Below are positions 34,481 through 42,999 of a stretch of DNA of 64,000 nt, one piece after another. Where the stretch lies: positions 4,030,001-4,094,000 of the forward strand of contig NZ_CP058909.1 of the NCBI RefSeq assembly GCF_013415905.1, written 5' to 3'. Both the position numbers and the translations under genes were made by a program. Every line of letters starts with the position of its first letter. The stretch's first letter is position 1. The stretch is from Halosimplex pelagicum (GTDB lineage Archaea > Halobacteriota > Halobacteria > Halobacteriales > Haloarculaceae). The notes beneath the pieces were generated by a model. That model was not told the origin of the DNA and did not search any database. It was given only the letters and a program-made list of their open reading frames with translations.

Positions 34481-34604
34481 CAGCCGCTCCGTCTTAACCA
34501 ACAAGGTCCGCCAATCTATAGTTTTGTTGGTTAAGACGATAGTGCCGGCTCTCGTGCCGTCGCAGACCTCGACGAGAAGGACTCGTCTAGATGGAACGTG
34601 ACCC

Positions 34605-34800
34605 GACGAAAACGAGTCGTCCCGTCGGATGCTGGCGCAGTCGAATCCCATCAGGACCTCGTCCGCCAGCACCCCCACATCGAGTTCCCTGAGTTGTTGA
34701 TCGAGAAGACTTCAAACTGCTGTACTATCTCGACCAGCCGCAAACCGTCTCCAAGATCGACGAGTCGCACACATCTGCATCGCCACCGGCTCGAAGCCGT
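34605..34800 (+). pseudogene. Frameshifted HTH regulator remnant (DUF6036 partner)
   Basis: One frame reads VRQHPHIEFPELL and, after a frameshift near 34695, the next reads REDFKLLYYLDQPQTVSKID. Together they match HSHIDFPSIISPS...RVCWFLDRPTAVSEIV of the intact regulator at 36544. The rest is lost. A short fragment at 35084-35182 (PDPDDNRANRLLPPHERLVG) is a further piece of decayed coding sequence of unknown origin. Confidence 0.45.
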
Positions 34801-35203
34801 CGCCTCGAAGGCCACGATTCTCTGGGGGGCACAATGAATTCCTCGCCCAGGTCGGGATTGAAATCGACGCGGAAGAGGTCCACAAAACCGGCCCCCCTCC
34901 ATTCGCGGCCTTTGCCCTCCAATTCTTGCTCACCGGTCACCAACTGCGGGCAGTCAGACTTCATCAATGGCCTCGCTTGGCGTCGAAGGGATGTATCATA
35001 GCCCGAAGTTGCGTAAGTTTTCATGCCAGCGAACACTCTTGAGAGAGGTTGTGTTCTTCGAGTAATTCTCAAAACGAGTGACTGTGGCTCCTAAGCCTGA
35101 TCCTGATGACAATAGAGCCAATCGTTTGCTGCCACCACATGAGCGACTCGTCGGTATCATCCTCTCGAACGAACCAGACTGACGGATTCACTGGCCAAGA
35201 GAG

Positions 35204-35467
35204 CTAGTGTCTGGTCACGTGGTATGCGACTCCCCATACGAACGAGAGGATCGTCGTGATGACAAGAAGTCCAGCGGTTGTGTCAGAGATGACGACGCCG
35301 GTAGTTGTCGTGGCAAATCGGCCGATTAGCGCCGAGAACTCACGTAGCAATGCCGAATGTGCGTTCAGAAAATTGCTTATAACGGCCCCGAGAAGGATGG
35401 TTGTGAAGGAAGCGAGTGCATGTGAGGCGCCCGATTTCGCCGGCATACGATAGTCATTTGAAGACAA
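35204..35467 (-). CDS. Small two-helix membrane protein
   Basis: 87 aa, ATG start. Two hydrophobic segments: about residues 18-34 (ALASFTTILLGAVISNFL) and 58-82 (GVVISDTTAGLLVITTILSF). The N-terminus is short and polar and the C-terminus ends in HVTRH, so the ends probably lie on the cytoplasmic side. No family recognised; such proteins are common beside defence genes and on plasmids but nothing here ties it to one. Neighbouring sequence on both sides is decayed. Confidence 0.5.
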   Translation of the reverse strand: MSSNDYRMPAKSGASHALASFTTILLGAVISNFLNAHSALLREFSALIGRFATTTTGVVISDTTAGLLVITTILSFVWGVAYHVTRH

Positions 35468-35524
35468 CGTGTTAGGTATTTCCCTATTTGGCGACCGAAC
35501 ACGGCGTTCACTGGCCGATCAGCA

Positions 35525-35699
35525 TCAGCTCGTTTGGATCAGTTGTGCTCGATAGGTGTCTAGCAGCCGGTCCGCGAAGGCTTCGTCAGTCACCGCAACA
35601 GAGGCGTCGCTACCGAACAGGTTTTCCATGCGACCTGACGTATCGTTCCCCATCCCAACGACTGCGATCCCGTCCTGACGACATCGTTCTATCTTGATT
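35525..35699 (-). pseudogene. Truncated vWA-domain protein, C-terminal part
   Basis: The minus strand reads RCRQDGIAVVGMGNDTSGRM, then ENLFGSDASVAVTDEAFADR and LLDTYRAQLIQTS before a TGA. This matches the end of von Willebrand A domains of the type that finish with a short LLDTYR helix. Its 5' part stops exactly where an IS605-type hairpin begins (35705), so the gene was cut by that element. Confidence 0.5.
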
Positions 35700-35704
35700 C
35701 AGCG

Positions 35705-35790
35705 AGAGAATCCCGCCCTTCCGGTAAGCGACGAGTGTTCCGACGTTCAGTCGGAACCGAGGAGCGAGCAGGGCGGGAGTGAATCGCGTA
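35705..35790 (+). repeat. TnpB right-end hairpin (scar)
   Basis: AATCCCGCCCTTCC ... GAGCAGGGCGGGAGTGAATC with an inner TTCCGAC/GTCGGAA stem: the right-end structure of an IS605-group element without its gene. It marks the break point of the vWA gene. Confidence 0.5.
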
Positions 35791-35831
35791 CGCTCTTCAT
35801 AGATCTAGGGGCTCGCCAGATCCAAACAGTC

Positions 35832-36256
35832 TCTTGATAGTATTTCTGGACACCCCCCGTCCCTGGAATATGAAAACATCATGATGGTTGTTTAATACAA
35901 TCCAGACCAGTGTTAGTCTAGGCCCTGGGCACCGATCAAATATAATAGTTCAGTCGTCTGTCCGCGTGCCTCGTCGCGGGATGCTTCTTCGAGATCCGCA
36001 AGTGACGCCTCACGAAGCTCGTTGGACACGGCCGCCGCTCGCAACTTCTCCAGTGGGCCGTCGGGGATCGGCACCAGCTTAACCGCGGATACCTCAAATG
36101 TATTTTTATACGTATCCGGGCGACGACGGGGGGTGTCCGCAATTAGCGTGACAGGTCAGATTTGATTGATTACTGTGCATCGGGAGGGGGTGTGTCTTGA
36201 ATTATCGAGAACAGTGAGACTTGTCGGTGCGATATAACGGGGGGGTGTCTGGAATA
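35832..36256. repeat. Iteron-like cluster of GGGGGTGTC motifs
   Basis: Four copies of a motif close to GGGGGTGTCCNGAAT: 35838-35861 (minus), 36125-36144, 36184-36204 and 36238-36256 (plus). The first two contain a perfect 14-base inverted repeat (GGACACCCCCCGTC at 35848-35861, its complement at 36125-36138). A fifth, minus-strand copy lies at 40530-40548 (GGAGGGTGTCCGCAATT read in reverse). The region has little coding content, so these may be protein-binding sites such as origin or partition repeats. Confidence 0.45.
35913..36074 (-). CDS. Possible small protein inside the iteron region
   Basis: A frame of 53 codons from a GTG at 36074 reads PIPDGPLEKLRAAAVSNELR, then EASLADLEEASRDEARGQTT and ELLYLIGAQGLD. 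It looks coding: acidic, helical, high third-position GC. A TATA-like element (TATTTTTATA, minus strand, 36101-36110) lies about 31 bases upstream. It may equally be the end of a decayed gene, because the frame stays open upstream of the TATA. No family recognised. Confidence 0.3.
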   Translation of the reverse strand: MPIPDGPLEKLRAAAVSNELREASLADLEEASRDEARGQTTELLYLIGAQGLD

Positions 36257-36543
36257 CCCGTCATGTTCTCGTGTTTATATTTCACAGTCTCACGGAACTG
36301 CTTGTGGCGGCCGAGGCAAAGAGAGTGGAGAGGTCCGTGAAGAGAGTGAATTCTTCAGGCCCCGATCGATGAATTGAGTGAATTCAATTCGAGACAAGAT
36401 TCTCTCGATATTAGTTGGTCTCGCAGGACTGGGTGCCCTGTGAGCGTACGAGCGTGGCTAGATCAACAATTCGTTTTCAACTCCAGTGAGTGCACTGATA
36501 GCGAATCTTTTTATACACGAGTACGCTATTATTGCACAGTTAG

Positions 36544-37497
36544 ATGTTGACTGAAGTCGATCTCCGGCTTCTCACATCGATTCCTTCCTCAGTGTCCATC
36601 TCTAAGCTAAGCAACAGCACCGAATACAGTTCCAGCTATGTGTCTGAACGCGTGGCCCATCTCGAAGAACTAGGGTTGGTTACGACAACTCGCCAGAACC
36701 GTGAAAAACAGGTTCGTACAGTGCATACCCCGGTGTACGAGGGGTTCCAGAGACTTTCTGCGAATCACTCACACATCGATTTCCCATCGATCATCTCCCC
36801 CTCGATGCTCCGGGTGTGTTGGTTCCTTGACCGACCCACAGCCGTGAGCGAGATCGTGCCTCATGTCACTCTCAAACGGCGGCGCATCTACCAGTTATTG
36901 GAAACACTGCTCTCCCGTGGTTTCATCACGAAACACGAGGATAGGTACACCCTCACAGACGAGTTGACTGGGCTTGCGGAATTCGCCCAGACCGTCATTC
37001 GGTATGAACACCAACAACGCGCTCGTTCACTGCTTGCGGCTGCGACTGTCGTCTGGAGCGGACCAAATGAGGCACTCATCACAGCACAGGGCGAATCTCT
37101 CGATACCATCGGGAACCGGTTCGAGAGTCAAGAAAACTGGTCTTTGACAGGGATCCCTCGGTTCAGGGACTTCGGTCTTGACCTGTTTGCTGCCGGCGCA
37201 CCGCACTATTTCTACTCCGAACTCCGGGATGAAGTCACTGTGGAAGATGTAATCGTGCACACGCTCCTCGCAGAAGCCGACACGCGAAACCTGAGTTACT
37301 GTGCGGTACTCGTAGCCGCCGGAGACGTGTCGCGTGATGAATTGCGACACAGTGCGTGGTACTACCGGATCGAAGACATGGTAGAGAAACTCATCAGATT
37401 CGTCGAAACAAATGGCAAATCACGGCCTGATGAAGCCCAATACCCGAAGTGGGAAGACGTGACCTCGCTCGCCTCTCAATACGGGGTGACTGTGTAG
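36544..37497 (+). CDS. MarR/ArsR-like HTH protein paired with a nucleotidyltransferase
   Basis: 317 aa. Two helix-turn-helix regions: residues about 10-50 (SISKLSNSTEYSSSYVSERV) and about 95-140 (TAVSEIVPHVTLKRRRIYQL). The C-terminal half (about 190-300) is a domain typical of this haloarchaeal family, with VEDVIVHTLLAEADTRNLSY and a WYYRIEDMVEKLIRF segment. In haloarchaea this gene is regularly followed by a DUF6036 nucleotidyltransferase-fold gene; the pair looks like an AbiE-type toxin-antitoxin module in which this would be the DNA-binding antitoxin. A TATA box (TTTTTATAC, 36508-36516) lies about 30 bases before the ATG. Its stop is directly followed by the ATG of the partner, which is broken. 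Confidence 0.7.
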   Translation: MLTEVDLRLLTSIPSSVSISKLSNSTEYSSSYVSERVAHLEELGLVTTTRQNREKQVRTVHTPVYEGFQRLSANHSHIDFPSIISPSMLRVCWFLDRPTAVSEIVPHVTLKRRRIYQLLETLLSRGFITKHEDRYTLTDELTGLAEFAQTVIRYEHQQRARSLLAAATVVWSGPNEALITAQGESLDTIGNRFESQENWSLTGIPRFRDFGLDLFAAGAPHYFYSELRDEVTVEDVIVHTLLAEADTRNLSYCAVLVAAGDVSRDELRHSAWYYRIEDMVEKLIRFVETNGKSRPDEAQYPKWEDVTSLASQYGVTV

Positions 37498-37968
37498 ATG
37501 CGTCGAATGAGCGGTAAAGCCGCGATTGAAACGGAATTCGAAGGGCTTGATGATGGCCTGGATAGCGACATGACGGTGTATCTCATGGGCGGCGGTGCGA
37601 TGACGTTCCGTGAGCTGAAGAACGCGACGTGTGATATCGACCTGCTCGTTCCCACCCGCCGTGATTTCGAAATACTGCGTGACCTCTTGCGCGCTCATGG
37701 GTATGAGACTGTTGAGAACCCGGTTGCCAAATACGAGTCACTGGGGGCCACGCTGATGCTCGACAAAGACGACGAGTGACGATTTGACCTCTTCGACCGA
37801 GAGGTGAACCGCGGTGGCGATAGCGGTACGACCGAGGCGATTGCAGGCGCGGTAGCTGGCGCGCGGTTCGGGGCCTCACGGATTCCCGATCAATGGCTTG
37901 GAGCTATTGATGAGGGGGACGAAATGAAGGATTCGAAACCTGGCTTACCAACATGTAGGGCGTCATAG
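37498..37968 (+). pseudogene. DUF6036-like nucleotidyltransferase, broken by TGA
   Basis: ATG at 37498 directly follows the regulator stop. The frame contains the GGGAMTFRELKNATCDIDLL motif of the nucleotidyltransferase fold and reaches DKDDE, where a TGA at 37777-37779 interrupts; beyond it the same frame continues with RFDLFDREVNRGGDSGT and AEQ-free sequence to a TAG at 37966. The expected continuation RFDIFD is present right after the stop, so a CGA-to-TGA type change or an inserted codon broke the gene. The part after residue 105 also drifts from the family. The putative toxin is therefore probably dead while its regulator is intact. Confidence 0.55.
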
Positions 37969-38011
37969 AGCTGTCTAAAGGGCGATTGATTTCAAGACTG
38001 CTGGAGATGAA

Positions 38012-38206
38012 TCACCAGCTCAGTACGTCTGCGTATTGAACGATTGATTCAGTCCAAACTCCCCTGAACGAACTGACCTGTTTTCTTACCGTTCTTATGA
38101 CATTTTCAACAGGAAGATACCGAATCAACAGTGTCTCAACCGAACTGGGTATCTCCATTTCGACAGGTCCCACCATGACCAACCGGTCTCTGATCAGCTC
38201 GTTCAA
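38012..38206 (-). CDS. Doubtful small ORF
   Basis: 64 codons from a TTG at 38206 (MNELIRDRLVMVGPVEMEIP, then SSVETLLIRYLPVENVIRTV). The hydrophobic pattern is protein-like and an AT-rich box lies about 25 bases upstream on the minus strand. No family recognised, TTG start, and no operon context. The rest of the stretch between 37969 and 38303 shows only AT-rich promoter-like sequence. Confidence 0.25.
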   Translation of the reverse strand: MNELIRDRLVMVGPVEMEIPSSVETLLIRYLPVENVIRTVRKQVSSFRGVWTESIVQYADVLSW

Positions 38207-38303
38207 TCTGCTTGATTAATCCCTCTCATATTGTTTGAGGATTTGGGTTAACAACACTGGCTTCCGTTAGTCTCTAAAATATCAGCCTAACGTGATACTC
38301 GCT

Positions 38304-39737
38304 ATGCCGGGTAAAACCACTCGTATTCTACATGTTGACGATGAGCCCGATTTTAGCGGGCTCGTCAAGGCGTTTCTCGAACGTGGAGATGAGGCGTTCG
38401 AGGTTGTTACAGAGTCGTGTGCCGAGGACGGACTCAACCGGCTACAGGAGAATAATATCGATTGTGTCGTTAGCGATTACGATATGCCGAAAGAGGATGG
38501 TTTAGAGTTTTTGGAACAGGTTCAAGAATCTCACCCAGAGACTCCGTTCATTCTCTTTACCGGCAAAGGGAGCGAAGAAATCGCAAGTACAGCCATTAGT
38601 CGCGGCGTCACCGACTACTTGCAGAAGGCAGGCGGAACGGAACAGTATGAGGTGCTGGCGAATCGTATCCGGAACAGTGTTGATCGACACCGAACTGAGC
38701 GCGAGCTTCAGCGGAACCGGGAATTTCTCACTCGCGTTCTTAACCTTAATCCGGCAGCTATCGTTGTCTTGGACGCGGATGGAAAAATTGTTCGGGCTAA
38801 TGAGCGCGCTGAAACGATACTGAATCTTTCGGAATCGGAGATAACGAATCGCACTTTCAATGACTCGGACTGGGATATTGTCGACGAAGACGGTGATTCA
38901 ATTCCAGCCGACGCGCTCCCGTTCGACCGTGTTCGGGAAACGGGAGAGCCAGTATACGACATTGAACACGGTGTCCGACGACCTGATGGAGACGTTGTTT
39001 GGCTTTCGATAAACGCCGCTCCCCTGTGGAACGGACACGGTGAAATCGAACACGTTGTCGCAGTCTTATCCGATACTACCTCGCAAAAACGACAGAACCA
39101 ATCCTTGAACGCGACTATCAACCAACTCGAAGGGTTTGGGAGTATCCTCTCACATGACCTCGGGAATATCCTACAAATCGCGCGGAGCCGTCTCGGATTG
39201 GCTCGTGATACGAGCGAACAAGAACACTTCGAGGCTGCGGATGAATCGATCGAACGAGCGGCAGAGATGTTGGGCGAACTGACGACAGCAATGCAAGCTG
39301 GCGGTGTCGTAGAAAAGGTATCCTCTGTTGACGTAGAAACTGTGTTCGAACAAGCATGGCGGTCACAGGCAACAGCAAACGCGACAAAAGAAGTAGAAGA
39401 AGGGATTCAGATCCAAGCGGACGAAATGGCACTACAGCGGATGTTCGAAAATCTCATCCGCAATGCGTTTGAACACGGAGAAGACACGGCGACGGTTCGA
39501 GTTGGCTCTCTCGCGGATGGTTTCTACGTCGAAGATGATGGGCCAGGGATTCCGGAATACGAGCGTGAAAAGGTCTTCGAGCCAGAATACACTACGAAGG
39601 AGAGCGGGACAGGGACTGGACTTGTGAGTATCCATCAAATCGCGCTCGCACACGGATGGGAAACAGAGATAGGCGAAGGGGCCGACGGGGGTGCCCGTTT
39701 CAAGTTCACTAACATTGAGACACCCTCCGACCAGTAA
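38304..39737 (+). CDS. Receiver-PAS-histidine kinase
   Basis: 477 aa from ATG 38304 (a GTG 12 bases earlier is possible). Order: receiver domain (residues 1-125) with the acidic pocket VDDEPD, phosphoacceptor Asp in CVVSDYDMP and the Lys of DYLQKAGG; a PAS domain (about 145-260) with AAIVVLDADGKIVRANERA; a histidine kinase part with the H-box SHDLGNILQIAR, the N-box FENLIRNAFEHGE, and G-boxes DDGPGIP and GTGTGLVSI. No membrane segment, so it is cytoplasmic. In haloarchaea such proteins pass signals to HalOD1 or other output proteins; the small HalOD1 protein at 56324 is one candidate in this window, but that link is only a guess. Confidence 0.92.
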   Translation: MPGKTTRILHVDDEPDFSGLVKAFLERGDEAFEVVTESCAEDGLNRLQENNIDCVVSDYDMPKEDGLEFLEQVQESHPETPFILFTGKGSEEIASTAISRGVTDYLQKAGGTEQYEVLANRIRNSVDRHRTERELQRNREFLTRVLNLNPAAIVVLDADGKIVRANERAETILNLSESEITNRTFNDSDWDIVDEDGDSIPADALPFDRVRETGEPVYDIEHGVRRPDGDVVWLSINAAPLWNGHGEIEHVVAVLSDTTSQKRQNQSLNATINQLEGFGSILSHDLGNILQIARSRLGLARDTSEQEHFEAADESIERAAEMLGELTTAMQAGGVVEKVSSVDVETVFEQAWRSQATANATKEVEEGIQIQADEMALQRMFENLIRNAFEHGEDTATVRVGSLADGFYVEDDGPGIPEYEREKVFEPEYTTKESGTGTGLVSIHQIALAHGWETEIGEGADGGARFKFTNIETPSDQ

Positions 39738-39781
39738 AGGTGCTATATTGAACGATTTGAGGGGGTCGGAAGATTGGTGTG

Positions 39782-39905
39782 TCAACCGATCTTTGGCCCC
39801 TGTCGGACAGCAGCTGCGCCTCCTTTTTCGACGGTCAGTATGTCCTCAAACGTGGCGCTGTGCTGGTGTAAGTCTCGTCGATACGCCTTGTTCTGTAGCA
39901 AGGCT
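39782..39905 (-). pseudogene. C-terminal fragment of an unknown gene
   Basis: The minus strand reads TPTALLQNKAYRRDLHQHSA, then TFEDILTVEKGGAAAVRQGP and a TGA. It looks coding but has no start. A second short coding-like frame precedes it near 39930-40003. This 270-base spacer is therefore gene debris. Confidence 0.3.
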
Positions 39906-40011
39906 GTTGGTGTCCTAATCGTCTGCTGATCGGTCTTCGGTTAGAGCGATGGTTGATGTAACCTGTGGAACGTGGCTGTCCAAGTCGGTACTCAAACGAG
40001 GGGGTTATCGG

Positions 40012-40464
40012 TCAATACGGCGTGTACATCGGTTCGACATCATGCAGTCTGACGCTACTGGTCTCTTCAAGGATAGCTGCGGCAGTTTCGCTGCCCGCTG
40101 CGTCTTCATCGTCCGAGGCCTGTAGGTGAGTATCTTCTAAATCTATCAATCGGTAATTCGCGTCGCCGCGCCACCCGCATTCGCATGAGGCTGTTGCGAA
40201 CGCACCATTGTTGGGGCCGAGTGTCGGTTCGATCAATCGCAACCGGTCGCCACATTCCGGGCAATCAGGGCTGATTGAGGTGTACGTATGGCCACCGATA
40301 GCCTTGACGCGGTCAGCGTCGAGTCCGTGGTCAGCAAGTACTGTCTTTACCGCCGTTTCCAGATCCTCGAGGAGGGCGTCTCTGTGGTCGTCGTCTTCAG
40401 GGAGGCCGAGTTGTTGGATCAGCAGTGTCGCGTGGTCGCCTGTCCTCGCGCTGTCGGATTGCAT
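40012..40464 (-). CDS. Zinc-ribbon protein of unknown function
   Basis: 150 aa from the ATG at 40464. A helical first half (ATLLIQQLGLPEDDDHRDAL; DLETAVKTVLADHGLDADRV) is followed by a four-cysteine zinc ribbon: CPECGDRL at about 76-83 and CECGWRGDA at about 102-110. The C-terminus is acidic. Small zinc ribbons like this often mediate DNA or protein contacts in haloarchaeal islands. An ATTAAGT box about 23 bases upstream on the minus strand supports a leaderless start here rather than the longer frame to 40488. No operon partner. Confidence 0.6.
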   Translation of the reverse strand: MQSDSARTGDHATLLIQQLGLPEDDDHRDALLEDLETAVKTVLADHGLDADRVKAIGGHTYTSISPDCPECGDRLRLIEPTLGPNNGAFATASCECGWRGDANYRLIDLEDTHLQASDDEDAAGSETAAAILEETSSVRLHDVEPMYTPY

Positions 40465-40586
40465 ATGAACCGTAGCTATCTGCCCCACTTAATGACTTGC
40501 AAAATGGTGACGCCCCGGAGGGTCAAAATTGAATTGCGGACACCCTCCATCACCGAATACGAGACCTTGTTCTGACAGTCGGTTTT

Positions 40587-40919
40587 GTGTGCGGTCGGGA
40601 AAATGATAGTCAGCGTGTTGAGCGTGGCCTGTACGTGTGCGAGGCGTGTGACGTGGTGTTCAACGCAGAGGTGAACGGGACACAGAACATCAGTTTCGAG
40701 TTGAACGAAAGCAACTCCGAGTCTTCAGGAGATATACCCAAGGATAGAAGTACCGGCTGGTTGGCACAGCCTGGCGTCTACCTGTACGACTTGTCCAACG
40801 GATTCCAACCGCAGGCACTACTGGTAGACTTCAAACCCTACTATCCCAACCCTGGGATTCCTCCGGCTTCACCCGGAGGAGGATGTCAATGCTGGCTCGG
40901 GTGTCAACTCGCACTCTGA
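40587..40919 (+). pseudogene. TnpB C-terminal remnant with right-end hairpin
   Basis: The frame has a zinc finger remainder (CGRENDSQRVERGLYVCEAC) followed by FNAEVNGTQNI, a variant of the D-x-N-A-A-x-N motif of TnpB, and a tail GWLAQPGVYLYDLSNG known from haloarchaeal TnpB proteins. The RuvC core is missing and the catalytic Asp of the last motif is Glu. The frame ends in the right-end hairpin GGATTCCTCCGG...CCGGAGGAGGATGTCAA (40857-40889). Dead element. Confidence 0.6.
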
Positions 40920-40991
40920 AAAATCCAAATCTATCCAGTCTCTATAACCGCTGAGGTGGACGACCTCTGCCTTGACATCCTCCCGCGCCTA

Positions 40992-42365
40992 AACAGTAGT
41001 TGCCGAAGTGCCTGAGAGACGGATTTCTCCAGTGGTAGCGTACGACAAGTATGGTCGCTACTGCCGAGGCACGGCAGGTCTGCCGTGCCGCAGGATCGTT
41101 GCTGTATCCGTCCCTGGACTTCGGAGCGAAGCTCAATGGCACCTATCCGAGTGAGGACTTCGCCAGAGTCCTCACTCGGAGTGGCTTCGAACGAGAGTTT
41201 ACCAACACCAGTGCCAGGCACCTCCAACTTACCAGAGGTGACGATCTCGACCTCGAAGACCGGAGTCCGCTGGCGAAATCACTCCTGTACAATCTCGGTC
41301 GGCTGAACGCGGACGCCATCGACGCTCAGTTCGATGGCGTCCGCGAGCAGTTCATCACCCAGACACGCAACGCTCGTCGCTTTCCGAACACCGCCGAAGT
41401 CGCGCTAGACCTTCACGAGTGGCTCTATTACGGCTCGAAGCAGACACCGATGGTGTCACGAGTCAATCCTGACCGCGGGACCGATCTCGCCTACGTCTTC
41501 GTGACACTGTGCATTGTGTCGCCGGCAGCGCGGTTCACGCTCGCGTCCGAACACGTTGCTCGGACCGACACACCGTCGCTGATCGAGGCGATCCGCAGGG
41601 TGATCGAGACGGCACGTCAGGCCGTCTCGATCACCCGCATCTACTGTGATCGTGGTCTCTACCGGGTAGAGTTAGTCGGGGAACTCGTCGATCTCGGTGT
41701 GGAGTTTGTCATGCGCGCACCCAAAACGCCGGGGATAAAGCGCGTTCTTGCCGAACACGATGAAGAGAAATTCGTCACCGACTACGAGCTGGTCAGAAAG
41801 CAGTCACCAACGATGCGTGTGCCGGTGACGCCCGTCGTCGTCCCGCACCACTCGCGGGACGACGACTCGCTGTGTCTGATCACGAATCGACCGAGGACGG
41901 CAGATGAAGCGGTGCCACTCGCACAAGCGTATCGGCGTCGGTGGGGAATAGAAACGTCCTACCGGAAGATCGGTGAGTTTCTGCCCCGGACTACGTCGCC
42001 GGTGTTTGCGGTGCGGTTGTTCTACTTTCTGTTCGCTGTGGCGCTGTACAATCTCTGGATCGTGGTGTGTCTGCTTCTCTCAGAGCAACGTCGGGTGAAA
42101 ACGCGACCAGCAGTGTCAACGGCGACGTTTCGGTTTTCCTCGGGCCAGTGACGTACGGATAAGCCTCGTCGGGGCGGCAGACTCGGGCGTGCACCCGGGT
42201 CAGCACGCCCCTCCGTACTGGCGAGACTGACGGTCACCGTGAATTTCTCGTCTCCTCGCTCACCGCCTACTCAAATCACTGCTTGAACAACCGGCTCAAG
42301 CGGGAGTTCCGCAATCTCGTCGCACCCCAGTGAACACTCCGCAATTTGAATCGGCAACTACTGTT
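40992..42365 (+). mobile_element. Complete insertion sequence with 15-base inverted repeats
   Basis: Perfect terminal inverted repeats AACAGTAGTTGCCGA (40992-41006) and its complement (42351-42365) enclose one transposase gene; size about 1.37 kb. No target duplication could be made out. The left flank (TTGACATCCTCCCGCG) and the right flank (CAGTCGTGGGTTTC) look like the two arms of one IS605-type hairpin, so this element may have landed in such a hairpin. Confidence 0.7.
41051..42151 (+). CDS. DDE transposase (IS4-superfamily-like)
   Basis: 366 aa, ATG start. The catalytic core of an IS4-type transposase is seen: RIYCDRGLYRVELV gives the second Asp region, and AYRRRWGIETSYRKIGEF is the Y-x2-R-x3-E signature with the catalytic Glu; a first Asp probably lies in the YGSKQTPMVSRVNPDRGTDL block. 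The C-terminus has a hydrophobic FYFLFAVALYNLWIVVCLLL helix usual in haloarchaeal members. The gene is intact and sits inside matching terminal repeats, so the element could still be active. The exact IS family was not settled. Confidence 0.8.
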   Translation: MVATAEARQVCRAAGSLLYPSLDFGAKLNGTYPSEDFARVLTRSGFEREFTNTSARHLQLTRGDDLDLEDRSPLAKSLLYNLGRLNADAIDAQFDGVREQFITQTRNARRFPNTAEVALDLHEWLYYGSKQTPMVSRVNPDRGTDLAYVFVTLCIVSPAARFTLASEHVARTDTPSLIEAIRRVIETARQAVSITRIYCDRGLYRVELVGELVDLGVEFVMRAPKTPGIKRVLAEHDEEKFVTDYELVRKQSPTMRVPVTPVVVPHHSRDDDSLCLITNRPRTADEAVPLAQAYRRRWGIETSYRKIGEFLPRTTSPVFAVRLFYFLFAVALYNLWIVVCLLLSEQRRVKTRPAVSTATFRFSSGQ

Positions 42366-42386
42366 CAGTCGTGGGTTTCTGCCTTG

Positions 42387-42494
42387 CTACTCTATGAGTT
42401 CTTCAGCTTCAGGGTCTAGATCGAGGTGATACACGGTCTCACCGGAATTTCTGTCGAACACAGTTGATCGGTTAGCATCTTGATCGTCGACCAT
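42387..42494 (-). CDS. Possible 35-residue protein
   Basis: ATG at 42494: MVDDQDANRSTVFDRNSGET, then VYHLDLDPEAEELIE and TAG. Acidic, with balanced codon use like that of real haloarchaeal genes. Small proteins of this style occur often in haloarchaea. No family recognised; the start is supported only by the ATG. It lies just beyond the right end of the insertion sequence. Confidence 0.35.
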   Translation of the reverse strand: MVDDQDANRSTVFDRNSGETVYHLDLDPEAEELIE

Positions 42495-42620
42495 ACACAC
42501 CGAGATAAGGTCAGTTGAATTTAAACCTCAAGGCTAGTGTAAAGAAGTACCACACCAAGGAGGCGTCTCCAACGAGGGCTCAGCGATCACTTATTGACGG
42601 TGGAGCTATAACTGGCATCT

Positions 42621-42809
42621 ATGAACAAGGACGGGGTTTGGGACAATCTGCAAATCACCGTCATACTTTGCCTGATGGTGGTTTCCGCCTTGTTTCTCCT
42701 TGGCACCATTCGGTCTGCAGCAATTCTAGGTGGTGCGCTCGCTATCGCATTCGTAGTCGTTTCAATCAACCTTTGGATGCAATTCAAGGAATTAACGATG
42801 AGGCAGTAG
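42621..42809 (+). CDS. Small two-helix membrane protein
   Basis: 62 aa: a polar start MNKDGVWDNLQ, a first hydrophobic segment ITVILCLMVVSALFLLG (about 12-28), a second AAILGGALAIAFVVVSINLW (about 33-52) and a charged end QFKELTMRQ. An AT-rich CTTATTGACGG about 30 bases upstream may be the promoter. No family recognised; could be a holin-like or accessory membrane peptide. The surrounding 400 bases have no other convincing gene. Confidence 0.5.
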   Translation: MNKDGVWDNLQITVILCLMVVSALFLLGTIRSAAILGGALAIAFVVVSINLWMQFKELTMRQ

Positions 42810-42999
42810 ACCTGATTACGGAATCAGAGTACATCGAAGATGGGCTGTTGAAATCACGGTGATAACTGTTAGGCAGGAGCCTAACGATCGAGAGAGGGCC
42901 GACTTGTTGTACTTCGTAGATTGTTCAGTAGAGGGAAACGGGCATCGCTCAGTACAGGTGTTCCAGGTATCACCCCTATCGGAATCAATTTGTATCAGA

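Noticed and set aside
37930-37944. GGATTCGAAACCTGG resembles the T-arm of the tRNA-Glu (one mismatch) and could be a second attachment site.
   Set aside because: It lies in the reading frame of the broken nucleotidyltransferase, only about 15 bases match, and no integrase or element end is next to it; chance is more likely.
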